From positions 248,001 through 312,000 of the forward strand of contig JACJWF010000003.1 in assembly GCA_020637295.1 (NCBI GenBank): a stretch of 64,000 nt of DNA. The letters are read 5' to 3'. The position numbers and the translations under genes are program-made. The stretch is from Acidimicrobiaceae bacterium (GTDB taxonomy: Bacteria; Actinomycetota; Acidimicrobiia; Acidimicrobiales; Ilumatobacteraceae). Positions 51,935-59,856 of this stretch are shown here, piece after piece (positions within the stretch are counted from its first letter, which is position 1; every line of letters begins with the position of its first letter). Below the pieces are notes generated by a model. That model did no database searches, was not told where the DNA came from, and worked only from the letters and a program-made list of their open reading frames with translations.

Positions 51935-52538
51935 CGTCGCGGTCCACGACCTGACCGCGTTCCATCGCGGAGTGGAGTGCGACCTGACCACCAACGAAGC
52001 CGGCTCGGCGCTAGCGCTGCTCCTCAACGGCAATGGCAACATGCTCGAGCGGATCCTGTCCCCCTTCCAGCTCACGCTGACGGACGAGGTGCTCGAGCTG
52101 CAGGGTCTCGCTCGCCGATCCGTGTCCCGGTTGTTCGTTCGCCACTACGCCGGCTTCTTTCGTGGGTGCCAGCGCGAGCACGTACGCGAAGCAACCGCGA
52201 AGACGATGCTCTACAGCTATCGGGTGGCACTCACCGGAGTCCATCTGCTCCGCTCCGGAGTGCTCGAACCGAACCTGACCGTGCTCGCACCCTTGTTCGG
52301 CTACCACGACGTCGCCGAGCTGGTCGCCCTCAAGCAGGCAGGGACGGAACACGGTCCGCTCGCCGACGACCTCGACCAGCATCACCGTCGTCGCTGGCCC
52401 GAGCTCGAACAGGCCCTCGTCGACGCCGAGGCCGAGTCGAACTTGCCTGCCGAGGCTCCCAACGCCGCCGAGATCGAGGGGTGGCTGATCTCGGCGCGGC
52501 TGTCGGCGTTGACGTCGAGCGATCGATCGAACGAGTAG
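51858..52538 (+). pseudogene. Second nucleotidyltransferase, 5'-truncated by a deletion
   Basis: The frame from ATG 51858 gives about 226 residues starting MPPHSDLDLKGIHLAPTREL. It retains the D-x-D pair, the VECDLTTNEAGSALALLLNG segment and a long helical C-terminal part. The preceding strand and G-S motif, which are present in its neighbour as HGSNAYGLA, are missing. It is paralogous to 51191-51934. The layout suggests two tandem genes joined by a deletion near 51858-51870. It may still be translated but should lack nucleotidyl transfer. Confidence 0.65.
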
Positions 52539-52664
52539 CGGAGGTCTCCCAGCGGGTCGCCGGCGCGGCAGGTGAAGGTTCGCGTCCACCGAGCGACAAG
52601 ATTCGTTGCACATCCCTGCAGGCAATGTTGTCGCTGGGCGAATCCGAGTACACCCCGCGGTGGC

Positions 52665-52680
52665 CGGTTCACGTGAACCG
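52665..52680. promoter_or_regulatory. 16-bp palindrome CGGTTCACGTGAACCG
   Basis: This perfect palindrome ends one base before TACGGT, the -10-like element of the winged-helix gene at 52698. A near-identical palindrome, CGGTTCAGCTGAACCG, lies upstream of the PHP gene at 54769. It probably binds a dimeric regulator. Confidence 0.72.
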
Positions 52681-52697
52681 CTACGGTCCCACGGTCA

Positions 52698-53843
52698 ATG
52701 CGCCTCACCGCCCGCCAGTTGAACCGGTCGCTGCTGCAACGCCAGTGGCTGCTGGCCCGTCAGGTCGCCACGCCCGCGGACGCGCTGCGGGCCATCCTGG
52801 CCCTCCAGGCCCAGGAGCCGCCCTCGCCGTACCTCGCGTTGTGGAACCGGCTGGACGGGTTCGCGGCAGAACACCTCGACGACGCGCTGGCGGACGTCAC
52901 GGCCGTGAGGGCCACGCTGGTCCGCATCGCCCTCCACATCGTCCACGCCGACGAGTACACGACGATGCATGCGGCGATGTCCAACAACCTGCGGGCGTCG
53001 CGGCTCAACGACCGGCGGTTCACCGAACCTGGCTTCACGAAGGCCGACGCCGACGAGCACCTCGCTGCGCTGCTGGAGTTCACCGCCGAGCCCCGCACGG
53101 CCGACGAGATCATCGAGATGCTGCAGCCGCTCGTGCCCGGCCGCGACGCCGCCAAGTTGTGGTGGGCGTACCGCACGTTCGCCCCGCTGCGGTACGTGCC
53201 GGTCGGCCCGCCGTGGAGCTTCGACGTGAAGGACCGCAACTTCCAGACGGCGCCCGCGGACCCGCCCCGGCCGGCGCATGAGGAAGCGCTCGGCCGGCTG
53301 CTGTGGCGCTACCTGGAAGCGTTCGGACCGGCCACCGCGAAGGACTTCGGCCAGTTCGCGATGCAGCGCAAGCCGTCCGTCGACACCGCGCTCCAGCAGG
53401 TGGGCGACCGCCTCGTCCACCACGAGGGCCCGAACGGCGAGCCCCTGCTGGACGTGCCACACGGCGCCGTCGCCACCGGCGAAGAACCCGCCCCGCCCCG
53501 CCTGCTCGGCATGTGGGACAACGTGCACCTCGCCCACGTGGACCGCACGAGGACGCTGGACGACGACGTCCGGCCGCACGTGATCCGCCGCAACGGCGAC
53601 ACCCTGCCCACCGTGCTGGTGGATGGCCGGGTCATCGGCGTCTGGCGCACCACCCCCGAGGGCGCGGTCGAGGCCCGCCTGTTCCGCGAACCGGACGACG
53701 ATGCGGCCGAGGCGCTCACCACGGAGGCCAGTGCGCTGAGCACGTTCCTCGCCACCCGCACGCACGCGATCTACCGCCGCTACGACCACTGGTGGGCGGA
53801 CCTCCCCGGCCGCGCGACCGTGCTGCACTCGCCCGCAGGGTGA
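52698..53843 (+). CDS. Winged-helix DNA-binding protein, AlkZ/YcaQ (HTH_42) family
   Basis: The 381-residue protein starts RLTARQLNRSLLQRQ and has AILALQAQEPPSPYLALWNR, containing the Q-x-Q motif of the AlkZ/AlkX DNA glycosylase superfamily. HIVHADEYTTMHAAM and a C-terminal winged-helix segment follow (RTHAIYRRYDHWWADLP). Such proteins excise alkylated or crosslinked bases, so a DNA-repair role is likely though unproven. The ATG at 52698 is preceded by TACGGT (ten bases) and a 16-bp palindrome. Confidence 0.82.
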   Translation: MRLTARQLNRSLLQRQWLLARQVATPADALRAILALQAQEPPSPYLALWNRLDGFAAEHLDDALADVTAVRATLVRIALHIVHADEYTTMHAAMSNNLRASRLNDRRFTEPGFTKADADEHLAALLEFTAEPRTADEIIEMLQPLVPGRDAAKLWWAYRTFAPLRYVPVGPPWSFDVKDRNFQTAPADPPRPAHEEALGRLLWRYLEAFGPATAKDFGQFAMQRKPSVDTALQQVGDRLVHHEGPNGEPLLDVPHGAVATGEEPAPPRLLGMWDNVHLAHVDRTRTLDDDVRPHVIRRNGDTLPTVLVDGRVIGVWRTTPEGAVEARLFREPDDDAAEALTTEASALSTFLATRTHAIYRRYDHWWADLPGRATVLHSPAG

Positions 53844-53907
53844 GAGTTCGTTGACAATCGGCGGCGGCCCGGGTCCCGGGTCGTCCGCCGCCGTTACGGT
53901 CGATCGG

Positions 53908-54393
53908 GTGGGCGCCAGCACCTCATCTCTGCCACGGCGGACGGTCGTCGATTTCTGGCTGGACCTGCTGCTGGTGGTGGCGTTCACGTTCGACTACAGC
54001 TTCCGCTTCACCGGCCTGACGATCCACGAGTGGATCGGAATGGTGTTCGTCGTGCTCGTCCCCGTGCACCTCACCCAGCACTGGGACTGGGTGGTGCGCA
54101 CCACCCGCCGCCTGGTCGGCCGATGGCGCACCCCGAGCCGGGAGTCGCTGCGCTGGGTCGTGGACCTGCTGCTGCTCGGAGCCTTCGTGCTGTGCGTCGC
54201 GTCCGGCCTGCTGGTGTCGCAGAAGGCGCTGCCGGCGCTCGGGCTGCGGCCGGGCGACGACAACTTCTGGCGCGGGCTGCACACCACCACCGCCGACGTC
54301 TCCGTCGCCCTCACCGCATTGCACGTCGCGCTCAGCTGGCGCTGGGGGCTGACGGTGGCCAAGCGCCTCTTCCGCCGCAAGGCTGCCGCATGA
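53908..54393 (+). CDS. DUF4405-like membrane protein (cytochrome b561-like)
   Basis: The 161-residue protein has four predicted membrane segments: FWLDLLLVVAFTFDYSF, WIGMVFVVLVPVHLTQH, VVDLLLLGAFVLCVASGLLV and VSVALTALHVALSW. Histidines at the ends of helices (TIHEW, HLTQHWDW, LHTTTADV, ALHVAL) could bind heme, as in four-helix b561-like proteins. The GTG at 53908 lies seven bases after TACGGT. The stop overlaps the next small membrane gene by four bases, so the two form an operon. Confidence 0.8.
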   Translation: MGASTSSLPRRTVVDFWLDLLLVVAFTFDYSFRFTGLTIHEWIGMVFVVLVPVHLTQHWDWVVRTTRRLVGRWRTPSRESLRWVVDLLLLGAFVLCVASGLLVSQKALPALGLRPGDDNFWRGLHTTTADVSVALTALHVALSWRWGLTVAKRLFRRKAAA

Positions 54394-54722
54394 GCCGCTA
54401 CCTCCATCGTCTGGCCGTGGTGTGTGTGGTGATCGCCGCCGTGGTCGGGCTCGGATTCCTCTGGCGGGTCAGCCCTGCCGCGGGTCTGGTGGAGGACGGT
54501 GGCGGGCCGCGCCGGGAGCTGCCGGCGGGTGCAACCCAGCCCCGTGACGGCGATCGCCACCATCTGCGGCTCGACGGTGGGCTCGACCTCAACAGCGTGG
54601 ACGACCTCGGCCAGACGGTGTTCATCGGCGTCGGGGTGCTGGCGGTCGTGGTGGCTGTCGATCGCGCTCGCCGGCGCCGCCGCCCGGTCGTCCCCCGGAC
54701 GTCGGGAGGGTCCGGGAGCTGA
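54390..54722 (+). CDS. Small membrane protein, partner of the DUF4405-like gene
   Basis: The 110-residue protein has a first helix, LAVVCVVIAAVVGLGFLW, then an exported loop with TQPRDGDRHHLRLDGG. A second helix follows (QTVFIGVGVLAVVVAV) and a basic tail (RARRRRRP). Not recognised. It is coupled to the upstream gene by an ATGA overlap and may form a complex with it. Confidence 0.65.
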   Translation: MSRYLHRLAVVCVVIAAVVGLGFLWRVSPAAGLVEDGGGPRRELPAGATQPRDGDRHHLRLDGGLDLNSVDDLGQTVFIGVGVLAVVVAVDRARRRRRPVVPRTSGGSGS

Positions 54723-54729
54723 CCCGGTG

Positions 54730-54745
54730 CGGTTCAGCTGAACCG
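54730..54745. promoter_or_regulatory. 16-bp palindrome CGGTTCAGCTGAACCG
   Basis: This perfect palindrome lies ten bases upstream of the TACACT -10 (54756-54761) of the PHP gene. It shares both half-sites with the palindrome at 52665-52680, differing only in the two bases on each side of the centre. Confidence 0.72.
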
Positions 54746-54768
54746 CCACCCGTCCTACACTCGCCCGC

Positions 54769-55794
54769 ATGACGCCGGTCGAAGCCCTGGAGCGCGTGGT
54801 CCACTGCCTCGACCGCGCCCACGAGTCCGGCTTCAAGACCAAGGCGTTCGTGCGGGCGCTCGACGTCGCCCGGGCCACACCCGCCGACGAGCTGGCCGAG
54901 CGGGCGGCCGCCGGCACGCTCACCGACCTGGAAGGCATCGGCGACTCGTCCGCCACCGTCATCCAGCAGGCGCTGGCCGGCGGCACCGTCGCCTACCTCA
55001 CCGAGCTGGAGGGCAAGACCCAGGTCCCCCTCACCGACGCCGGTGCCGTCTACCGCCAGGCGCTGAAGGGCGACCTCCACCTGCACTCCCGCTGGAGTGA
55101 CGGCGGCGCCACCATCGAGGCGATGGCCCGCACTGCGATCGCCCTCGGCCACGAGTACATGGTGCTGACCGACCACTCGCCCCGCCTCACTGTCGCTCAC
55201 GGCCTGAGCGTCGAGCGGCTGGAGCAGCAACTGGCCGACGTCGCCACGCTGAACCACCAGCTGGCCCCGTTCCGCATCCTCACCGGCATCGAGGTGGACA
55301 TCCTCGAGGACGGGACGCTGGACCACGGCGACGACATGCTGTCCCGGTTGGACCTGGTGATCGCCAGCGTCCACTCCAAGCTGCGCATGGCCGGCAAGGA
55401 GATGACCGAGCGCATGGTCCGGGCCGTCGCCAACCCGCACGTGGACGTGCTCGGCCACTGCACCGGCCGGATGATCGGCAAGCGCGACCCGTCCAGCTTC
55501 GACCCGGACTACGTGTTCGCCGCCTGCGCCCACTTCCACACCGCGGTGGAGATCAACTGCCGTCCTGAGCGGCTGGACCCACCCCGCGACCTGCTGAAGA
55601 TGGCCATCGACTACGGCTGCTGGTTCTCGATCGACAGCGACGCCCACTCCACCGGCCAGCTGGAATGGCAGCCGCTCGGCTGCAACCGGGCCGCCGAGGT
55701 GGGCGTGCCGCTGGACCGCGTGATCAACACCTTCACCGCCGATCGCCTGCTGGCCTGGACCCGAGGCGACGATGGCGACGACGGCGCAGAGTGA
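54769..55794 (+). CDS. HhH-PHP protein (PolX C-terminal-like phosphoesterase)
   Basis: The 341-residue protein has an N-terminal helix-hairpin-helix part (LTDLEGIGDSSATVIQQAL) and a PHP domain with metal motifs GDLHLHSRWSDGG, VLTDHSPRL, EVDILEDG, VIASVHSKL and SIDSDAHST. This is the C-terminal half of bacterial PolX enzymes without the polymerase domain. It may act as a 3' phosphatase/exonuclease in repair. The ATG lies exactly seven bases after TACACT. Confidence 0.9.
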   Translation: MTPVEALERVVHCLDRAHESGFKTKAFVRALDVARATPADELAERAAAGTLTDLEGIGDSSATVIQQALAGGTVAYLTELEGKTQVPLTDAGAVYRQALKGDLHLHSRWSDGGATIEAMARTAIALGHEYMVLTDHSPRLTVAHGLSVERLEQQLADVATLNHQLAPFRILTGIEVDILEDGTLDHGDDMLSRLDLVIASVHSKLRMAGKEMTERMVRAVANPHVDVLGHCTGRMIGKRDPSSFDPDYVFAACAHFHTAVEINCRPERLDPPRDLLKMAIDYGCWFSIDSDAHSTGQLEWQPLGCNRAAEVGVPLDRVINTFTADRLLAWTRGDDGDDGAE

Positions 55795-55862
55795 CCGTCG
55801 CGGGCCGTTGGGGCCGGCGGGCGCGCGCCGATAGCATCTGATCCCTATGTCGAATAGTAGCA

Positions 55863-55887
55863 GGAAATTTCCAGGCATTTCCCCTGG
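55863..55887. promoter_or_regulatory. AT-rich island with nested repeats before the integrase (candidate att/arm region)
   Basis: GGAAATTTCC is a perfect 10-bp palindrome. It is followed by CCAGG-N7-CCTGG and a second ATTTCC. The region is much more AT-rich than its surroundings and lies 46 bases before the integrase start. This fits an attachment or excision control site, but no second att copy is in the window. Confidence 0.45.
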
Positions 55888-55932
55888 TAACGGTTCGCTA
55901 CAGCGCTTCGTCTGTGCACTACACTCAGCGTA

Positions 55933-56898
55933 GTGGCGAACAACCCCCGCGATGACGACACGACGGCCCGGACGATCCTGTCGACGGTGCACGCTGAGGC
56001 GCGGCCGTGGGCGACGTCGTGGTTCCGCTCACTGCGCGCCGACGGCAAGTCGTACCGGACGATCGAGAACTACCTGGCGACCGTCCGTGAGTTCTCGGCC
56101 TGGTGCGCGGCCAACGATCACCCGGTCGCCTTTGCGAGCCAGACGCCGGCGAACGTGCGGCAGTGGATCGTTGAGCAACTTGACGACCGCTCGCCGACCG
56201 GCCCCGCGGTGGGCACGGTGGTACTCCGGTTCCGCTGTCTGCAGCAGTGGTTCCGCTGGCTCGTCGAGGAGGACGAGCTCGCGGTGTCGCCAATGGCGAA
56301 GATGAAGGCGCCGAAGGCCACCGACGAACGCCCCGTGCCCGTGCTGACGGACGAGCAGCTGCGCGCCCTGCTGCACGCCACCCGCGGCAAGGACTGGATG
56401 AGCCGCCGCGATCACGCCATCATCCGGCTGTTCATCGACTCGGGCATGCGGCTGGGGGAGATGGTCGGCATCCGCGTGCAGGACGTCGACCTCGAGGCCC
56501 AGGTGGTGCTCGTCGTCGGCAAGGGCGCCCGACACCGCATCGTCCCGTTCGGGTCGAAGACGGCCGAGGCGCTCGATCGCTACGAGCGCGTCAGGAACAC
56601 TCGCCCGCAGGCGAACGAGCCGCAGTGGTGGCTCGGCACCCGTGGCACCATCGGCCACAACGGCATCGCCGCGATGCTGCAGGCTCGTGCCGACCAGGCC
56701 GGCATCGGACACCTGCACGCCCACCAGTTCCGCCACACAGCAGCACACCGATGGCTCAAGATGGGCGGCACCGAGTCGGACCTGATGCGCAACGCCGGCT
56801 GGGCCAACTCGGCGATGCTGCAGCGCTACGGCCGCTCAGCGGCCGCTGAGCGGGCACGCGAGGCGCATCGCAGGATCGCTCCCGGAGACTCGCTGTGA
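55933..56898 (+). CDS. Tyrosine-type site-specific recombinase / integrase
   Basis: The 321-residue protein has an N-terminal SAM-like core-binding domain (SYRTIENYLATVREFSAWCA) and a catalytic domain. The first Arg is in FIDSGMRLGEMVGI, the H-x-x-R motif is LHAHQFRHTAAH, and the tyrosine is in MLQRYGRSAAAERA. It is expected to integrate and excise the element. The GTG at 55933 lies exactly seven bases after TACACT, so it is leaderless like host genes. Its stop overlaps the next gene by four bases. Confidence 0.95.
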   Translation: MANNPRDDDTTARTILSTVHAEARPWATSWFRSLRADGKSYRTIENYLATVREFSAWCAANDHPVAFASQTPANVRQWIVEQLDDRSPTGPAVGTVVLRFRCLQQWFRWLVEEDELAVSPMAKMKAPKATDERPVPVLTDEQLRALLHATRGKDWMSRRDHAIIRLFIDSGMRLGEMVGIRVQDVDLEAQVVLVVGKGARHRIVPFGSKTAEALDRYERVRNTRPQANEPQWWLGTRGTIGHNGIAAMLQARADQAGIGHLHAHQFRHTAAHRWLKMGGTESDLMRNAGWANSAMLQRYGRSAAAERAREAHRRIAPGDSL

Positions 56899-57281
56899 GC
56901 GACGAACGGCGTCTGCGGTGCCCGAAGTGTGGTCGGCGGGAGTGGCTCGCCGCGGTAGCAGATGGCCGCGTCACTGTCTTGAATCGATACGTCCGTGGCG
57001 TCGCCCTCGGCGAGGGTGGCTCCCGCGCCTTCGGTGACGACGGGAAGTCGAAGACTGATCTGCCCGGGTGGGTCGTCCTCGACAGGATCATCTGCCCGGA
57101 CTGCAAATCGAGCCTCTACCGTCACGGCGCCACGTGGACCGCCGATGGGCGGCGCTATGACCGGCTACAGAAGCTGAGTGATGGTTGGCGGCCGGGTGAT
57201 GCACCACTTGAAGTCCAGCTCGGTCTGCTCGACTCGATACGCGACCACCTGGGGCGAGATACCGGCATCGCTGACATCTGA
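56895..57281 (+). CDS. Small zinc-ribbon-like protein of the element
   Basis: The 128-residue protein has two C-x2-C pairs, RCPKCGRREW near the start and IICPDCKSSLY near residue 75, which could form a zinc ribbon. The rest (WTADGRRYDRLQKL) is not recognised. The start is GTG 56895, coupled by a GTGA overlap to the integrase. A role in recombination directionality or regulation is possible but unproven. Confidence 0.65.
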   Translation: MSDERRLRCPKCGRREWLAAVADGRVTVLNRYVRGVALGEGGSRAFGDDGKSKTDLPGWVVLDRIICPDCKSSLYRHGATWTADGRRYDRLQKLSDGWRPGDAPLEVQLGLLDSIRDHLGRDTGIADI

Positions 57282-57382
57282 GCGCTATTGTTCATGACAA
57301 CCGATTGCGCCGCGCCGATGGAGGCACTCTGGCACCGGGGATCTATTTGCACGGTCCTCACGATCCTTCGTGAGGTTCTGTC

Positions 57383-57631
57383 ATGCCCCAACGGCAACGT
57401 CAACTCATCGGCGCCATCGGCGCGCATGAGTCCTGGGCTCGCACGCCAGATCGTGCCGCCCGCACCGCACCCGGCCGCCGTGCCTTCCTCGAACGCTTCG
57501 AACGCGAGGTCGACCCCGACGGCACACTTCCGCCCGCCGAACGAGCCAAGCGCGCCGAGTCGGCTCGGAAGGCCTACTTCGCCCGGCTCGCGCTGAAGTC
57601 GGCGCAGTCCCGCCGGAAGGCGGTGGCGTGA
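57383..57631 (+). CDS. Small basic phage-type protein
   Basis: The 82-residue protein opens RQRQLIGAIGAHESWARTPD and contains FEREVDPDGTLPPAERAKRA and ARKAYFARLALKSAQSRRK. This Arg/Ala-rich pattern is common in actinobacterial integrative elements and phages. Function unknown. GAGG lies upstream of the ATG at 57383. Confidence 0.68.
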   Translation: MPQRQRQLIGAIGAHESWARTPDRAARTAPGRRAFLERFEREVDPDGTLPPAERAKRAESARKAYFARLALKSAQSRRKAVA

Positions 57632-57647
57632 TGCTCCCGGACAAAGA

Positions 57648-57674
57648 ACGCCCGCCGGCTCTGCCGGCGGGCGT
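57648..57674 (+). terminator. 12-bp perfect GC-rich hairpin
   Basis: ACGCCCGCCGGC and GCCGGCGGGCGT are perfect complements around a three-base loop (TCT). There is no T tract. It lies in the gap between two small element genes and probably terminates or attenuates transcription before the primase unit. Confidence 0.65.
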
Positions 57675-57800
57675 CAAGATCACTGGCGAGGTGAACACCG
57701 GCAAGCGTAGCACGGCTGGTGCAAATGCAACGACTTGCCCCGTCACCTGCAGCACGCCGGCCACGGCATGCCCGTGGCGCTTCCCGACGGGGGTGGCGTC

Positions 57801-58016
57801 GTGAGCAACTCGCAGATCCGCCGGATGAAGAAGCAGGCGGCCAAGCGGGCCGCGCTGGGGGCCTCGCGCCTGCAGGGCTGCCGCTGCCCGCACCCCGACG
57901 TCGAGGTCCACGGCACGACGGGGCCGCTGTTCGTCAAGCACGACCGTGGCTGCCCGTGCCTCGGCCTGCCGCGGACGCTGGTCGTCTACAACGAGCCGGG
58001 GAGGTGCGAGCGATGA
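57801..58016 (+). CDS. Small Cys-rich protein before the primase
   Basis: The 71-residue reading from GTG 57801 starts VSNSQIRRMKKQAAKRAALG. It has two C-x-C motifs, LQGCRCPHPDVEVHG and HDRGCPCLGL, which could bind a metal. Starts at ATG 57768 or 57735 are also possible. It is coupled to the primase by an ATGA overlap. Not recognised as a known family. Confidence 0.6.
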   Translation: MSNSQIRRMKKQAAKRAALGASRLQGCRCPHPDVEVHGTTGPLFVKHDRGCPCLGLPRTLVVYNEPGRCER

Positions 58017-59686
58017 GCCCCGAGGAAGTCGCCGAACGCCTCAACGGTCGCCCCTCGGGCGACGGCTGGTCGGCGCGCTGCCCGGCCCACGAGGATCGCA
58101 GTCCGTCACTGTCGATCGCCGCCGGCGACAAGGGCGGCACCGTGGTGCACTGTCACGCCGGCTGCGAACCGTCCGCGGTCGTGGCCGCGGTCGGGCTTGA
58201 GCTGCGCGACCTCGCGCCGGACACGCCGAGCCGCGACGATGCCGTGGCGACCTACCGCTACACCGACGAGAACGGCCGTCACCTCTTCGACGTCGTGCGC
58301 CGACCGGGGAAGCGTTTCCACCAGCGCCCCGCCGACGGTCGCACCGGGCCCGGGGCGATGAAGGACACCCGGCTCGTCCTGTACCGGCTCCCGGCGGTGC
58401 GCAAGGCGGTCGCCGCCGGCACGTCGGTGTTCATCGTTGAGGGCGAGAAGGACGCCGACCGGCTCGCCTCTGAGGGCTGGTGCGCCACCACCAGCCCACA
58501 GGGTGCCGGGAAGTGGGCGAAGGTGGCCGACCACGCCCGCGAGGTGCTGGCCGGCGCCGAAGTCGTCGTCGTGGCCGACAGAGACGGTCCCGGGTACAAG
58601 CACGCGACCGAGGTCGCGGAGAGCCTGCGTCCGGTCGCCCGATCGCTCATCGTCGTCGAGGCGCTCGGCGGCAAGGACGTGTCCGACCATCTGGACGCCG
58701 GCCACGCCGTCGAGGAGCTCGTCGAGGTCGACGGAACGGAAGCACCCGTGCCGGATCCGCCACCGCCGGTCCGGCTCACGGACTGGGCCGCGGCCTTTGC
58801 CCGGCCGCCCGTCGAGGCCGTCGTCGACGGGCTGCTGTTCCCCGGACGCTGGACCGGCTTCGTCGCCCCGGCGAAGGCCGGAAAGTCGACGCTGGCGCTC
58901 CACATCGCCCACCGGCTCGCGCGCGGCCTGGAGCCGTTCAGCGCCGGCCACCGACCACCCGAAGCGGTGCTCTATTTGGACGGCGAGATGGGCGAGATCG
59001 ACGTGGTGGAACGTCTCGACGCCGCCGATCTGAGGCCGGCCGATCTCGGCCTCTTGGCCTACAGCGACTTGCCACCGAAGGGCGACACGGTGCAAGGCGG
59101 CGCGGCCATTGTCTCGACCGCCCACCGCCTCGGCGCGTCGGTAGTCGTGCTCGACGGCATCAACGCCTTCGTCCGCGGCGCAGAGAAGGACGACGGCCCC
59201 TGGAGGGCGCTCTATGAGCACACAATCGGCCCACTGAAGCGAGCCGGGGTGGCGGTGCTGACGTCGGACAACACCGGCAAGGACGTCACCCTGTCGGCGC
59301 GTGGCTCATCCGTGAAGCTCGACAAAGCCGACGGAGTGGTGTTGGTCAAGCGCACCGACGACGGGGTGCGGCTCACCACCACCCACGCACGCACCTCCAG
59401 CTACGTGCGCGAGCTGACACTCAACGTCACCGGCACCGACGGCACAGCACCGATCAGCTTCACCGTGTCGCCCTTCGCCTGGCCCGCCGGCACCCTCGAC
59501 GCGGTCGCCCTGCTGGACTCGCTCGGAGTACCCGCTACGGCTGGCCGACCGGCCTGCCTGGCCGCTCTCAAGGCAGCTGGTGAAGGGGTCCGAACCGAGG
59601 TGCTCGCGGCCGCGATCCGGTGGCGAAAGGGGTCGGGAACACCTCCGGGAACACGTCTCGGGAACACATCGGGGGAACACCCATGA
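58013..59686 (+). CDS. TOPRIM primase with RecA-like helicase domain (RepA/AAA_25 type)
   Basis: The 557-residue protein has an N-terminal CHC2-type zinc finger (CPAHEDRSPSLSI, VHCHAGCEPSAV). A TOPRIM segment follows (SVFIVEGEKDADRLASEG, VVVVADRDGPGYKHA) with the acidic residues present. From about residue 270 a RecA-fold helicase has Walker A VAPAKAGKSTLALHIAH and Walker B VLYLDGEMGEIDV. It should prime and unwind DNA for replication of the element. GGGGAGG lies upstream of the ATG. Its 3' end carries the first of several GGGAACAC direct repeats. Confidence 0.9.
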   Translation: MSPEEVAERLNGRPSGDGWSARCPAHEDRSPSLSIAAGDKGGTVVHCHAGCEPSAVVAAVGLELRDLAPDTPSRDDAVATYRYTDENGRHLFDVVRRPGKRFHQRPADGRTGPGAMKDTRLVLYRLPAVRKAVAAGTSVFIVEGEKDADRLASEGWCATTSPQGAGKWAKVADHAREVLAGAEVVVVADRDGPGYKHATEVAESLRPVARSLIVVEALGGKDVSDHLDAGHAVEELVEVDGTEAPVPDPPPPVRLTDWAAAFARPPVEAVVDGLLFPGRWTGFVAPAKAGKSTLALHIAHRLARGLEPFSAGHRPPEAVLYLDGEMGEIDVVERLDAADLRPADLGLLAYSDLPPKGDTVQGGAAIVSTAHRLGASVVVLDGINAFVRGAEKDDGPWRALYEHTIGPLKRAGVAVLTSDNTGKDVTLSARGSSVKLDKADGVVLVKRTDDGVRLTTTHARTSSYVRELTLNVTGTDGTAPISFTVSPFAWPAGTLDAVALLDSLGVPATAGRPACLAALKAAGEGVRTEVLAAAIRWRKGSGTPPGTRLGNTSGEHP

Positions 59687-59788
59687 CCGACATGGCCCCG
59701 GACCTGCATGGGAACAGTTCCGGGAACACCCCGGAACACCACCTCAAACCGGATGGGAACACCGGGGGGTGTGTACCTACACACACCC
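59635..59788. repeat. GGGAACAC iterated repeats and adjacent hairpin (candidate replication origin)
   Basis: GGGAACAC occurs at 59635, 59647, 59660, 59673, 59722 and 59755, with variants at 59710 (GGGAACAG) and 59732 (CGGAACAC). The first four are spaced 12-13 bases. They span the 3' end of the primase gene and are followed by a hairpin GGGTGTGT/ACACACCC at 59767-59788. Iterons beside a replication gene are the classic form of a plasmid or satellite origin. That role is inferred. Confidence 0.7.
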
Positions 59789-59856
59789 GGAGTTCACCGG
59801 GTCGATGTGGGTCTCTCGGCACGGGGCAGGGCAAGACGGATTCGCCCATCAGCTCA

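Noticed and set aside
52665..52680. LexA (SOS) box
   Set aside because: The half-sites are in the opposite orientation to the actinobacterial GAAC-N4-GTTC box, so it is reported as an unknown palindrome instead.
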